A stretch of DNA of 64,000 nt from JACKFB01 sp041389525 (GCA_041389525.1 JAWKRR010000034.1:1-64000); one strand, 5' to 3'. Positions 55,058 to 64,000 are shown, numbered from the stretch's first letter. Notes: generated by a model from the sequence alone, not told the origin. Numbers and translations are program-made.

Positions 55058-55086
55058 TTGTCGCCGCGACTCGGAGCGCGTATACC
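55058..55086 (+). promoter_or_regulatory. Sigma-70-type promoter before the Sel1 lipoprotein gene
   Basis: TTGTCG (55058-55063) and TATACC (55081-55086) are 17 bp apart, with 4/6 matches each. The leader would be about 35 nt, containing GAGGAG ahead of ATG 55129. Confidence 0.5.
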
Positions 55087-55128
55087 GATTTCCGGGTTGG
55101 GGGCCTTTCACGAGATCGAGGAGCGACC

Positions 55129-57180
55129 ATGATCGGATCTGGACACCGGCTTCGAGGGGCCTCCGTCGGGCTGATAGGCGCGCTGGGTCTTGTGTTTTCG
55201 GGCGCTTGCAGCGGCTACCCCGTCAGCGGATCGAGCTCGGGCTCGGGGGCGGTCTTGGAGTCGGGCGGCTCCAGCTCGTCGCCCGTGACTCCGGGCTCTC
55301 TCGCATTTGCGGCAGACCGCAGCGCGGACCGCGCCAAGGCCGACGCGGCCTGCACGGGTGGCGACGCCAAGGAGTGCATGGCCCTGGGACTCATGTGGAT
55401 TCGTGCCGACGGCGGGCCGCGCGACGCCGAGAAGTCGCTCGCTGCGTTGTCGAAGGCCTGCGACGCCGACATCGCCGAGGCCTGCGCACGTGCGGGAATG
55501 CTGCACCGCGAAAGGCGCGACGAAGAGTCACTCAAAGTGGCGCGCACTCTGCTCTCTCGCGGATGCGAGGGCGGCGACATCGACGCGTGCGCCGGGGCCG
55601 CCGTGATGGCCTTCGAGGGGCAAGGTGGCGCCAAGGACGACGCCGCGGGCGTGGCGTCGCTCACCAAGGCCTGCGAGTCGCGCGGAAAGGCCTGCGCCGG
55701 GCTGGGCCTCATCCTCGTCGAAGGCAAGCGCGCGCCGCTCGACGAGGCGAAGGCGCGCGAGCTCTTCGAGAAGGCCTGCCGGGACGACGCGAAGTCGGGC
55801 TGCCTCGAGCTGGCCGCGCTCTGGCGCGACGGCCGCGGCGGCGCGCAGGATCTGTCGAAGGCTCGGCACTACCTGGGGCTCTCCTGCGAGACCGGCAACG
55901 CTGGCGCCTGCGCGGAGCTCGGCGGGCTCCTGCTCGGCGAGTGGGGCGGCCCGGCGGACTTGCCGCTCGGGCGCGCGCTGGTCGAGCGGGCCTGTACCGC
56001 CGGGGACGCCGAGGGGTGCCGCCAGCTGGCTGGGCTCTCCGAGCTCGGCCTGGAGACCTCGATCGATCCGGTGCGGGGCCGCCAACTCTACGAGCGCGCG
56101 TGCTTTCTAGGCTCCGGGCAGGCCTGCGCGGCCATGGCGGCGCGCTGGGAGGCTGGCGCGGCGGGGCCGAAGTCCGCGACGGAGGCGGCGACTTTCCGGC
56201 AGCGGGCTTGCGACTTGGGCGTCAAAGAGGCCTGTGGCGCGGCCGGCGCAGGCGCAGGTGCCAGCGTCGACGGCGGCGCTGGAGCCGGCGTCGCCAGCCC
56301 GAGCGCTGCCGGCGCGCAGCAGTTCGACCCCAAGGCGCTCCAAGAGGCGTGCGACCGCGGAACGCTCGAGGGCTGCGCGCAGCTGGGCATGTCCCTCATC
56401 TACGTCCGTCGGGGCGAGCCGGACAGGGATCGCGGGCTGGCTTTGTTGGGACAGTCCTGCGACGGCGGGCTCGTCCCCGGCTGCGTGCAGCTTGGGCAGG
56501 CCTTGCTGGACACCCGGAAGACCGACGCCGACGTGCTGCGAGCGCGCGCCATCCTGAAGAAGGCCTGCGAGGGCGGAGAGGCTTACGGATGCACGCAGCT
56601 TGGGCGAGCCATGCTCGACACCAAGCCCGAAGGCTCGGAGGCGAAGGCCGCGGCGGCGATCTTCGAGAAGAGCTGCACGGCCGGCGAGCCGGTGGCCTGC
56701 ACGCACCTCGGGATGTTGCTCTTCGAGGGCGCCTACCTCGACAAGGACGAGCCCCGCGCTCGCGAGCTGTTCGCCCAATCATGCCGCGCCAACTTCGCTG
56801 CAGGCTGCCGGAACCTGGCGCAGTTCCTCGTCGAGGGCCGCGCAGGCGAGAAGGACGTGCCGCGGGCGCGCATGCTGCTCGTGACCGCCTGCGAGAAGGG
56901 CGACATGCCCTCCTGCCGAGGCGCGGTCAACATGCTGGCGGCCGGCGAGGGAGGCGAGAAGGACCTGGAGAAGGCCGGCAGCCTGCTGAAGTTCGCCTGC
57001 GAGCATGGCGAGACCCAGGCCTGCGAGGCGCTGAAGGGCCCGCCGCCCGCGGGGGCTCCGGGCGCCGACCCGGCCACCGGCCCCGGCGCGGGCCCAGGTC
57101 GCGCGCCGGCGCTGACCACCCCGGACCCGGCTGAGAACCCGGGCAACATCGTGCCCGCCCTCCCTGGGAGCACACCGTGA
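55129..57180 (+). CDS. Sel1-repeat lipoprotein (683 aa)
   Basis: A GAGGAG ribosome site precedes the ATG. The signal ends in VFSGAC, a lipobox. After a Ser/Gly linker come about a dozen Sel1 repeats, each with paired cysteines: for example CTGGDAKECMALGLMWI and CDADIAEACARAG, then CEGGDIDACAGAAVMAF. This Cys-containing Sel1 type resembles the Helicobacter Hcp proteins, whose helices are locked by disulfides. A Gly/Ala-rich spacer (about 380-400) separates two sets of repeats, and a Pro/Gly tail ends the protein. Such proteins are scaffolds for envelope complexes. The stop overlaps the GTG of the TPR gene (GTGA), so the two are translationally coupled. Confidence 0.87.
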   Translation: MIGSGHRLRGASVGLIGALGLVFSGACSGYPVSGSSSGSGAVLESGGSSSSPVTPGSLAFAADRSADRAKADAACTGGDAKECMALGLMWIRADGGPRDAEKSLAALSKACDADIAEACARAGMLHRERRDEESLKVARTLLSRGCEGGDIDACAGAAVMAFEGQGGAKDDAAGVASLTKACESRGKACAGLGLILVEGKRAPLDEAKARELFEKACRDDAKSGCLELAALWRDGRGGAQDLSKARHYLGLSCETGNAGACAELGGLLLGEWGGPADLPLGRALVERACTAGDAEGCRQLAGLSELGLETSIDPVRGRQLYERACFLGSGQACAAMAARWEAGAAGPKSATEAATFRQRACDLGVKEACGAAGAGAGASVDGGAGAGVASPSAAGAQQFDPKALQEACDRGTLEGCAQLGMSLIYVRRGEPDRDRGLALLGQSCDGGLVPGCVQLGQALLDTRKTDADVLRARAILKKACEGGEAYGCTQLGRAMLDTKPEGSEAKAAAAIFEKSCTAGEPVACTHLGMLLFEGAYLDKDEPRARELFAQSCRANFAAGCRNLAQFLVEGRAGEKDVPRARMLLVTACEKGDMPSCRGAVNMLAAGEGGEKDLEKAGSLLKFACEHGETQACEALKGPPPAGAPGADPATGPGAGPGRAPALTTPDPAENPGNIVPALPGSTP

Positions 57181-58889
57181 ACGCGCCCCGGGCCTGGCTG
57201 ACCGCGGCGGGGCTCGCGGCGTCGCTGATGCTGGGTGGCGCGTGCAAAGGCGACCCCGAGCCCGCGGCGCCCAGCGCTGGAGCCGAGGCCCCCTCCGCGG
57301 AGTCGCCGAGCGCGCCCGCCCCGGAGCCGGCGGTCATCGAGCTGGAGGCCGACGACCCGGCGGCGGCGGCCGGCGCGGTCCAGCCCGGCGGCACCCCGCC
57401 GATGCCCGGCGCGGCGATGGACCCGGCCGGCGTCGACGCGGCGGCGTGGACGCCCGAGCGCGAGGCCCAGTGGCAGACCGAGCTGGCGCAGGTTCATCTG
57501 CGATTCGGCAAGCACCCTGAGGCGCTCGCGCTCTTGGAAGAGGCGCTGCCGAAGCTGAAGGGCACCCCGCTCGAGCGCCAGGTCCATGAGGCGATGGCGG
57601 CCACTTATCGCGCGATGGCGCGGCCTCAGGACGCCGTCCGCTCGATGGAGCAGGCCCTCGCGGTGGCCGGCGACGACATGAGCCGCGCGATGCTGCAGCA
57701 GCAATTGGCGGCCCTGTACGCGGCGGCCGGGGACACGGAAAAGGCAGAGGCGGCCTGGCAAAAACGCCTCGCCGAGGCCGGGTCGGCCTGGGAGCGCGAC
57801 GAGGCGCTGCGGCAGATCATCGACCTCCGCACGAAGGCCGGGACGCTGGACGCGTGGGTGGCCGCCCTCGAGGAGAAGCTCGACAAGGACGCCGACGACG
57901 GGCAGGCGCTCAACGCGCTGTATCAGTTCGCGCGGCAGGACTCGGCGGGCGGGACGGGCAAGCGCGCCGCCGAGCTGGGGCTGCGGCTGGTGAAGCTCAC
58001 CCCCGACGACCTCGACCTGAAGCGGCAGGTGCGCGAGCAGCTTCGGCTCTCGGGGCAGTTCGACGACGCGCTGCGCCTCGCGCGCGAGCTGGCCGCTGGC
58101 CCCCACGAGGGCATGAACGCCGGCCGCAAGTTCGAGGATCAGCGCCAGGTCGCCGAGATCCTGCTGGCGAAGGGCGATCGCAAGGACGCCATCAGCGCGC
58201 TGGAGTCGCTCGCCGCGGACGCCAGCGCCGACGGGTGGGTGCGGGGAGAGGCGCGGCGCCGGCTCTTCGAGGTCTACCGGGAGTCGGGCGAGCTGGCCGA
58301 CGTCGTCGCGCGCTACGAGCGCGAGCTCAGCAACAGCAAGGACCGCGACAAGCTGGAGACGCTGCTGAGCGCCTACGAGGCCGCCGGCATGTTCGAGCCG
58401 CGCGTGGGCGTGCTGACGAAGCTGCGCGACCTGGCCCCCGACGACGACGAGGTTCAGCGTCGCCTCAGCCAGGCGTGGGTCCAGGCGCGGCGCTGGGACG
58501 AGGCCGGGGCCTTCCTCACGGAGAAGCTGCGCAAGGCTCCGGAGGACCAGAAGATCCCGATCTTGCAGGAGCTCGCGAGCGTCTACTCCCAGGCCCGCCA
58601 GCCCGACAAGGCCAAGGCCTATCTGCAGGAGCTGATCCTGCGGGACCCGGACTCCAAGGGGATGTACCAGGGCCAGCTCGAGATGCTGGAGCGAGCCGCT
58701 CCCGACGGCGAACCGGCGGCGATGCCGGGAGCGGGGGGGCCTCCGCCCATGCCCGGAGTGCCGCCCGCGATGGGCGCGCCGCCCGCGATGGGCACCCCGC
58801 CCCCGATGGGTACGCCGCAGCCGCCCGCGCGCCCCGCGCCCGCGCCGGCTGCGCCGAAGCCGGCTGCGACCCCGTCCAACCCCTGGTAG
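57177..58889 (+). CDS. TPR-repeat lipoprotein (570 aa)
   Basis: GTG at 57177 overlaps the previous stop. The signal ends LMLGGAC (lipobox), then a low-complexity Pro/Ala/Glu linker of about 70 residues. TPR helices fill about 95-500: VHLRFGKHPEALALLEEAL, HEAMAATYRAMARPQDAV, LAALYAAAGDTEKAEAAW, LASVYSQARQPDKAKAYL. The last 60 residues are a Pro/Met/Gly-rich tail (PPPMPGVPPAMGAPPAMGTP). Probably a periplasmic adaptor working with its Sel1 partner. It is convergent with the ABC permease gene, 32 bp apart. Confidence 0.87.
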   Translation: MNAPRAWLTAAGLAASLMLGGACKGDPEPAAPSAGAEAPSAESPSAPAPEPAVIELEADDPAAAAGAVQPGGTPPMPGAAMDPAGVDAAAWTPEREAQWQTELAQVHLRFGKHPEALALLEEALPKLKGTPLERQVHEAMAATYRAMARPQDAVRSMEQALAVAGDDMSRAMLQQQLAALYAAAGDTEKAEAAWQKRLAEAGSAWERDEALRQIIDLRTKAGTLDAWVAALEEKLDKDADDGQALNALYQFARQDSAGGTGKRAAELGLRLVKLTPDDLDLKRQVREQLRLSGQFDDALRLARELAAGPHEGMNAGRKFEDQRQVAEILLAKGDRKDAISALESLAADASADGWVRGEARRRLFEVYRESGELADVVARYERELSNSKDRDKLETLLSAYEAAGMFEPRVGVLTKLRDLAPDDDEVQRRLSQAWVQARRWDEAGAFLTEKLRKAPEDQKIPILQELASVYSQARQPDKAKAYLQELILRDPDSKGMYQGQLEMLERAAPDGEPAAMPGAGGPPPMPGVPPAMGAPPAMGTPPPMGTPQPPARPAPAPAAPKPAATPSNPW

Positions 58890-58921
58890 ACCGCGCCCGG
58901 CACCGCCCAGGCCGCCCGCCC

Positions 58922-61900
58922 TCAGTCGTCCGCGAGCACGCGCGCCAAGGGTTTGCGTAGGGCCAGCCGGGTCGCCAGGCTCGTGGCCAAGAGCCCCGCG
59001 CCGAGGGCCGCCGCCAGCGTCAGCAGCACCGCGCGCCACGGGAATTGGGCCTCGCCGAGCAGCGCTGGCGCCACCGCCAGCAGGGCCGAGGCGCAGCCGA
59101 AGAGGACGCCGGCGCCGAGCAGGACCGCGTGCTCGGCCAGGACCAGGTTGGCGACGCGGCGACGCGAGAACCCGACCGCCTGCAGCAGCGCGACCTCGCC
59201 CCGGCGCTCGACGACGTTGCGCACGACCAGCGCCCCGGTGCCCAGCGTGCCGAGGATCAGCCCCAGCGCGCCGAGCGCCATGAAGATGGCGAGGTAGGTG
59301 TTCTCGACCTCGCGAAAACGCAGCAGGCGCTGCCAGGCGGGCTGGACGCGCAGGCCGCGGTCGACCAGGGCGTCCTGTAGCCGCGCGGCGACGGCCGACG
59401 CGCGCTCGGGCGGCACGTCGATGAGGAAGCTGCGAAATCCCGATTCGCTAGGAAACGCCTGACGAAACGGAGCGTCCGCCATGACCAGCGCGCCCTGAAG
59501 CACCGAGGTCTCGGTGATGCCGACCACGCGCAGCCGCAGCGGTCGGGCCGCCTCGTCGGTGGCCTCCAGCACGTCGCCCAGGCCCAGGTGCAAGCCCCAG
59601 ACCACGGTGCCCTCGTCGCCGATGACCGGGATCTCGACCGGGATCTCGGAGGGGATCTCGGGCGGGCTCGCCTGCGTCTGGTTCAAGAGCGACCACGCCG
59701 TCTGCCCCTCCGACAGCGGCAGGTGGGAGATGAACTTGAAGGCGCGGCGGCTGGAGAGCTCGACCGCGGAGACCCCCAGCAGGCGCGGCACCACGGCCTG
59801 GGCGGGGCTGCGACAGCTGGCGTCGTCGCCGTCGCGGACGCGAAACGACACGACGCGGGCCCCGCTCAGCTCGTCGCGAGACAGGGCGAGGCTCTCGAGG
59901 CCACGGCGGGTGTCCAGGTCGACGCGCAGCGGCAGCGCGGAGTCGGCGGCCAGGGCGAACCCTCCCGTGCCCGCGCTGCGCTGCTCGGCGTCGGCCCGCG
60001 GGTCGTGCCGGTTGGTGCCGACGCCCACGACCAGAAAGGTGCCCGCGGCGAGCAGGGTCACGACCGCGAGGCTGCGCTGGGGGTGGCGGGCGAGGTTGCG
60101 CAGGGTCAGGCCGACCAGGCTGCGCGCCGGGCGGTGGCCGGGGCGGCCGAGGTAGCGCAACAACGCGTGGGTGAAGCCGGCGGAGGCGATGAGCGCCAGC
60201 GCGCCGGCGCCGAAGAAGGCCGCGGACGAGGCCGGCGACCGACCCGGCGGCGTGGCGACGACGACGGCGACGACCGCCGCGCTGGCCAAGAGCGCGATGA
60301 TGAGGCCGGTAGGCCGTCGCGAGACCGGGCGCACGCCAGGGCGGGCGAGCACGCTGCGCAGGGTCAGCAACATCGCAAAAAGCGAGGTGATGACTGCCGA
60401 AACGGGGCCGAGGACCAGCGAGCGGGCGCTGACCGAGAAGGTCAGCGGCAAGCTGGTCGTGGCGTCGCTCCAGCCTGTCGCCAGGGCGCCGAGCACCGTG
60501 TCGGCGAAGAGCAGGCCCAGGCCCGCGCCCAGCGCCGCCGCGGGCACCGCCACCACCAGCCCTTCGCCCAAGATGAGCAGCCGCACCCGACCGACCGAGT
60601 AGCCAAGCGCCGACAACGTCTGGAGTTGGGGCGCGCGGACCAACAGCGCGAGGCTGAAGACCAGGGCGGTCAGCAGCAGCGCCGAAGCGAGCAGCAGAAA
60701 CGAGAAGCCCAAGAAGAGGGAGCCGAAGTCGGTCGCCGGGCCTAGCTCGCGTCCGCCACCCGCGCGGGTCTGGGGCGCCGACGCGGGCGCAGGCTCCATC
60801 GCCAAGCGCGCGGCCGCGCCCACGCCGCGAAAGGCCAAACCCACGCTGGCGGGGTCGACGCCCGCGCGCACCCCGTCCTCCAGCGCGCGCGCCTGCCCCG
60901 GCGGCACGCGCAACGCCGTCAGCAACCCGAAGGCCCCGCCCCACATCCGCCGGGCGTCGGCCATGGACACGAAGGCCTTGGGCGCGCCGCCCCACTTCGC
61001 CCAGAACGCCTCGTCCGCCTCGCGGATCGCCGCCGTGTCGATGGGCACGCCCGGGTCCCAATCCCGGCACCGCGGCGCGTCCTCGAAGCCCGGGAAGGTC
61101 GGCATCAGCGTGCGGTCGACGGCCGCGCCCGCCATCGGGACCACCCCGCGCACGCGAAATCGGTGGCTCTCCTCGCGCAGCGAGCGGCCCCCGTCGAAGA
61201 CGTAGGCCGCCAGCGTCACCTCGTCGCCCGCGGCGGCCTTCAGGTCGTCCGCCAGCCACTGCCCGAGCAGGATCTCGCCCTCCCCTATCGCGTCCGGCGC
61301 CGGCTCGATAGCCGCGACAAACGCGTAGGGGGCGGCGCGCTCTTTGAGGCCGATTCGATTCACGAACCAGCTCGCGATGCGCGTCGCGTCCGGCACCGCC
61401 GCGAGCGCCGCCGCGACCACCGGGGGCTCCAGCAGCACCCGCGTCGACCGCAGCTCGCTTACGGGATCTGCGCCGTCGGGCAGCACCGTGGCGAGCGCCA
61501 GCCCGAGATCCTCGAGCCGCACCGCCGCACGCAGAGCGTGATTCGCAGCCCCCACCACGTCGCCCGGGCCGCCGCCGACCAGCAGCAGCGAGGCCTTCCC
61601 CGGCAGCCCCGCCGCCTCCTGAAGCCACGCCAGGTCCACGAAGGCGTTGGGCGGGTCCTGGGGCTCCGGCCGTAGGGCGAAGCGGTCCGCCGGGCTCGTC
61701 GAATCCTCAGCTACGATCAGGCGAATCGCGACGGTCGGCGCCTCGTCGCGGGCCATGGGCGCGCTGCCCGGCAGGGGGTCGGGCTTGGCCACGCGGAAGA
61801 CCAGGGTGTCGCCGGGCGAGACGCCCAGCCGCGCGCTCACCTCCGGCGTGAGGTGCACGCTGCCCGGCGCTGGCACGGGCGCGGTCACCCCGAAGAGCGC

Positions 61901-62248
61901 GAAGAACCTCGCGTCGACCCCGTAGAGCCGCACGCCCGGGAAGGTGCGCTCGCCGTCGGGGCTGGCCGCCACCGACTCCAGCGCGAGCAGCGGCGCGACG
62001 GGGCGGCCGGTGGTGCGCGAGACGGCGTCCGCCAAGGCCGAGCGCACCCAGCGCCCGCGGGTCTCCAAGACCGCGCTGGTGTCGCCCAGGCGCGCGCGCT
62101 CAAGTGCGACGAGGCTCTGCTGCACCGAGTCGCCCACGGTCAGCGAGCCGACCAACACGGCGGAGGCCAGCGCGACCCCGGCGCCGACCGCCAGATGGGC
62201 CGGCAGATAGTGGCGCAGGCCCCGCAGGATCATGCGCCAGAGCGTCAT
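58922..62248 (-). CDS. ABC transporter permease, FtsX/MacB-type, duplicated (1108 aa)
   Basis: One N-terminal helix (about 14-36, LPAHLAVGAGVALASAVLVGSL) leads to a large extracytoplasmic domain of about 500 residues. The first membrane bundle (about 560-800: FGSLFLGFSFLLLASALLL, LVRAPQLQTLSALGYSVGRV, LLASAAVVAVVVA) follows. A second extracytoplasmic part and a final FtsX bundle (about 985-1105: FMALGALGLILGTLGTGALVV, RGEVALLQAVGFSRRRVA) complete it. The coupling-helix phrases near ALGYS and AVGFS are typical of the type VII (MacB/LolE/FtsX) family, which couples ATP use to extracytoplasmic mechanical work. The ATG overlaps the ATPase stop by 4 bp. Substrate unknown; lipoprotein or glycolipid handling is plausible. 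Confidence 0.88.
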   Translation of the reverse strand: MTLWRMILRGLRHYLPAHLAVGAGVALASAVLVGSLTVGDSVQQSLVALERARLGDTSAVLETRGRWVRSALADAVSRTTGRPVAPLLALESVAASPDGERTFPGVRLYGVDARFFALFGVTAPVPAPGSVHLTPEVSARLGVSPGDTLVFRVAKPDPLPGSAPMARDEAPTVAIRLIVAEDSTSPADRFALRPEPQDPPNAFVDLAWLQEAAGLPGKASLLLVGGGPGDVVGAANHALRAAVRLEDLGLALATVLPDGADPVSELRSTRVLLEPPVVAAALAAVPDATRIASWFVNRIGLKERAAPYAFVAAIEPAPDAIGEGEILLGQWLADDLKAAAGDEVTLAAYVFDGGRSLREESHRFRVRGVVPMAGAAVDRTLMPTFPGFEDAPRCRDWDPGVPIDTAAIREADEAFWAKWGGAPKAFVSMADARRMWGGAFGLLTALRVPPGQARALEDGVRAGVDPASVGLAFRGVGAAARLAMEPAPASAPQTRAGGGRELGPATDFGSLFLGFSFLLLASALLLTALVFSLALLVRAPQLQTLSALGYSVGRVRLLILGEGLVVAVPAAALGAGLGLLFADTVLGALATGWSDATTSLPLTFSVSARSLVLGPVSAVITSLFAMLLTLRSVLARPGVRPVSRRPTGLIIALLASAAVVAVVVATPPGRSPASSAAFFGAGALALIASAGFTHALLRYLGRPGHRPARSLVGLTLRNLARHPQRSLAVVTLLAAGTFLVVGVGTNRHDPRADAEQRSAGTGGFALAADSALPLRVDLDTRRGLESLALSRDELSGARVVSFRVRDGDDASCRSPAQAVVPRLLGVSAVELSSRRAFKFISHLPLSEGQTAWSLLNQTQASPPEIPSEIPVEIPVIGDEGTVVWGLHLGLGDVLEATDEAARPLRLRVVGITETSVLQGALVMADAPFRQAFPSESGFRSFLIDVPPERASAVAARLQDALVDRGLRVQPAWQRLLRFREVENTYLAIFMALGALGLILGTLGTGALVVRNVVERRGEVALLQAVGFSRRRVANLVLAEHAVLLGAGVLFGCASALLAVAPALLGEAQFPWRAVLLTLAAALGAGLLATSLATRLALRKPLARVLADD

Positions 62249-62979
62249 GTCGCGTGCGTGGCCGCGACGAGGCGCCCGCCCTCGATCCGCAAGACGCGGT
62301 CGGCGCGGTCGGCCAGCCAGGGCGCGTGGGTCACCACCACCATGGTCAGCGCGTGGGCCCGGCGCAGCTGCGAGACAAGCTCGGCAAGCTGCTCGGCGGT
62401 CTCGTTGTCCAGCGAGCCCGTGGGCTCGTCCGCGAGCAGCAGCGTCGGCTCGCCGATGAGCGCGCGCGCCACCGCCACCCGCTGGCACTCGCCCACCGAG
62501 AGCTGCCCCGGCCGGTGCGTGCCGCGGTCCGCCAGCCCGACCGCGTCGAGCAAGGCCTTGGCCCTGGCCACGTCGGCCTTGTCCGCGCGCCCCCCCAGCG
62601 CCAGCCGGGGCAGCAGGACGTTCTCGAGCGCGTCGCACTGGGGCAGCAGGCGGTGGGTTTGAAAGACGAAGCCCACGCGCTCGGCCCGCAGCCGCGCCCG
62701 CTTGACCTCGTTGAGCGCCAGGACGTCCAGGCCGTCCAGGGACACCGCGCCCGAATCGGGGCGCTCGAGCGCGCCGATGATCTGCAAGAGCGTCGTCTTC
62801 CCAGAGCCCGAGGGCCCGACCACGGCCACCGATTCCCCAGGCGCCACCGAGAGATTCGCGCCATCGAGCACCGTGTGCGGCGCGCCCCCCTCCGGCCGAT
62901 TGAAGCGCTTGACGAGGCCGGAGACCTCGACGCGGGCGCCACCAGCACCGGGGCCAGCACTAGGCGCAAGACCGCTCAA
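62245..62979 (-). CDS. ABC transporter ATP-binding protein, LolD/MacB-type (244 aa)
   Basis: Walker A GPSGSGKTT is at 55-63, the Q-loop is FVFQTHRLLPQCDALENV, the signature is LSVGECQRVAVARAL (a divergent LSGGQ), Walker B is LLLADEPTGSLDNE, and the switch histidine is in VVTHA. The length and the DEPTGSLD phrase fit the LolD/MacB/FtsE group. TTG at 62979 overlaps the previous stop (TTGA); no ATG or GTG lies in frame between it and the start of the fold. It works with the permease that follows at 62248. Confidence 0.9.
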   Translation of the reverse strand: MSGLAPSAGPGAGGARVEVSGLVKRFNRPEGGAPHTVLDGANLSVAPGESVAVVGPSGSGKTTLLQIIGALERPDSGAVSLDGLDVLALNEVKRARLRAERVGFVFQTHRLLPQCDALENVLLPRLALGGRADKADVARAKALLDAVGLADRGTHRPGQLSVGECQRVAVARALIGEPTLLLADEPTGSLDNETAEQLAELVSQLRRAHALTMVVVTHAPWLADRADRVLRIEGGRLVAATHAT

Positions 62980-63515
62980 CGCTGCACGGTCGGGGACGCG
63001 ACCACCGCCGCGCTGGCCGGGGGGTGCGGGGGCGGCGCCGGCTTGAAGTAGGACACCATCCACGCCCCGCTGGCGGCCATGAGGATGCCCAGGACGAAGG
63101 GCCAGCGGACGCGGCTCCACGAGTCGGTCATCCCGATGGCGACCAGGGCGTTCACCACGGGGGCGCCGGCGAAGATGACCGACATCACCACCGCGGGCGA
63201 GCCCTTGGCGCCGAAGGCCAGCAGCACGCCGAAGGCCCCGACGGCACCGACGGCACCGGCGATGAGAGACCAGGTCACGCCGGCGCCCGTGAAGTGCCAG
63301 TTCGCCTTCTGGGTGACCAGCATCACCAGCGGCCCGATGACGGCGACCAGCAAGTAGGCGGCGCCCACCACCAGGAAGGCCTTCATGCGGCCCTGCTCGG
63401 GGTCGCCCATCAGGGCCTGGCCCTTGTGCAGGAAGATGCCGTAGAGGCCCCAGCACACGACCGTCAGCGCCGTGAAGACCAGCCAGCCTGAGCCTGCGGA
63501 GTCAGCGGGTGGCAT
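62976..63515 (-). CDS. Small DMT/EamA-like membrane protein (179 aa, about five helices)
   Basis: ATG 63515 lies inside the end of the preceding gene (14-bp overlap) behind a GAGGGAAGGG ribosome site. Five hydrophobic helices are visible: LVFTALTVVCWGLYGIFLH, AFLVVGAAYLLVAVIGPLVML, SLIAGAVGAVGAFGVLLAFGA, AVVMSVIFAGAPVVNALVAIG and PFVLGILMAASGAWMVSYF. This is half the usual ten of the drug/metabolite transporter family, so it would act as a dimer, or as a flippase-like accessory to the glycosyltransferase and ABC genes of the same operon. A Pro-rich cytoplasmic tail ends the protein. Confidence 0.72.
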   Translation of the reverse strand: MPPADSAGSGWLVFTALTVVCWGLYGIFLHKGQALMGDPEQGRMKAFLVVGAAYLLVAVIGPLVMLVTQKANWHFTGAGVTWSLIAGAVGAVGAFGVLLAFGAKGSPAVVMSVIFAGAPVVNALVAIGMTDSWSRVRWPFVLGILMAASGAWMVSYFKPAPPPHPPASAAVVASPTVQR

Positions 63516-64000
63516 CGCCCTTCCCTCGTGGGTGGTGGAGCGCGACGGTGCGCGCGAAGACGTCGGCGACCTCGGCCGCCATCCGCTCCGCATGGTAGTC
63601 GGCTTGGGCCGATGCGCGAGCGCGAAGGCCGATCGCCTCGGCGGTTGCTGGATCTTTGAGCAGGTCGCCCAGCGCCGCGGCCAGGTCGTCAGGATCGGCG
63701 GGATCGAAGAGGCGGCCGCCGCCGGTGGCCTCGACCAGCTCGGTGAGGGCGGCGTGGCGGGGCAGGACCACCGGCACGCCCGCGGCCATCGCCTCGAGCG
63801 CGTAGAGGCCGAAGGACTCGCTGTAGACCGCGGGGACGCTGAAGACGGTGAGATCGGCGAAGAAGGCGATCTTCTCGGCGTGGGTCAGGTTCGGGCGAAA
63901 GCGGACGTCAGCGCTGAGGCCCGCTTCATCGAGGCGACGCCGCAGCCCGTCGACGTAGGGCACATCGATGCCGTTCATCACGCCGCCGATCTCGAGCTGT
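63502..64000 (-). CDS. Glycosyltransferase family 4, C-terminal part (truncated by the window edge)
   Basis: The frame is open to the right end of the window (upstream codons read on as QLEIGGVMNGI), so the first methionines inside are not the start. The segment is the donor-binding half of a GT-B enzyme: VRFRPNLTHAEKIAFFADL, then VPAVYSESFGLYALEAMAAG with the E-x7-E nucleotide-sugar motif, VPVVLPRHAALTELV and a C-terminal amphipathic helix. It transfers a sugar from a nucleotide donor, probably to an envelope glycan. First visible member of the operon that continues with the DMT-like protein and the ABC transporter. Confidence 0.87.
   Translation of the reverse strand, partial: QLEIGGVMNGIDVPYVDGLRRRLDEAGLSADVRFRPNLTHAEKIAFFADLTVFSVPAVYSESFGLYALEAMAAGVPVVLPRHAALTELVEATGGGRLFDPADPDDLAAALGDLLKDPATAEAIGLRARASAQADYHAERMAAEVADVFARTVALHHPRGKGDATR

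Overview
The window is very GC-rich, gene-dense DNA with the character of a Myxococcota (former Deltaproteobacteria) genome. The signs are large secreted cysteine-rich lipoproteins, MopE-type metal-binding motifs, CARDB modules, a Ser/Thr kinase fused to a beta-propeller, FHA and PP2C signalling proteins, Sel1/TPR lipoproteins, and frequent GTG/TTG starts with 4-bp stop/start overlaps. The phylum is inferred from gene content only. I saw no rRNA, tRNA, insertion sequence, CRISPR array or phage integrase.

Layout. (1) 208-16337, minus: one giant secreted surface protein of about 5,370 residues. It has a signal peptide, five Gly-rich repeats of about 360 aa, an Ig-like domain, many CARDB domains, nine Cys-rich repeats and an Ig-like end. 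Many single-base indels break it; comparison of its near-identical repeats suggests these are consensus errors in GC runs. (2) 16882-20818, plus: an FHA/winged-helix regulator followed directly by a transmembrane Ser/Thr kinase with a C-terminal beta-propeller. (3) 20917-25054: a creatininase-family hydrolase convergent with a GT-C membrane glycosyltransferase and a lipoprotein. (4) 25136-34014, plus: a polysaccharide-deacetylase-like protein, three consecutive radical SAM enzymes, a 1026-aa fusion ending in a NodU/TobZ-type O-carbamoyltransferase, and an HDAC-fold deacetylase, closed by a clear terminator. This is the best candidate for an undescribed biosynthetic or modification system. (5) 34130-38752, minus: a Cys-rich repeat lipoprotein and a metallophosphoesterase lipoprotein. 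(6) 38816-42905: a secreted PQQ-type propeller, a membrane-anchored SUMF1/FGE-fold protein lacking the catalytic cysteines, a small lipoprotein, and a PP2C phosphatase behind a near-consensus sigma-54 promoter. (7) 42983-54853, minus: a three-gene surface operon made of an S74-chaperone fibre with collagen-like and shufflon-PilV-like repeats, a 1876-aa lipoprotein with about sixty Cys/Asp repeats, and a MopE-like lipoprotein. (8) 55129-58889, plus: Sel1-repeat and TPR lipoproteins. (9) 58922-64000, minus: a GT4 glycosyltransferase (cut by the window end), a small DMT-like membrane protein, an ABC ATPase and its FtsX/MacB-type permease, in one overlapping operon.

Taken together the window is largely devoted to the cell envelope and outside of the cell: giant adhesin-like proteins, lipoproteins and glycan modification, with phospho-signalling genes (FHA, STPK, PP2C) interspersed. 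All functions are read from motifs and domain logic; nothing was searched.
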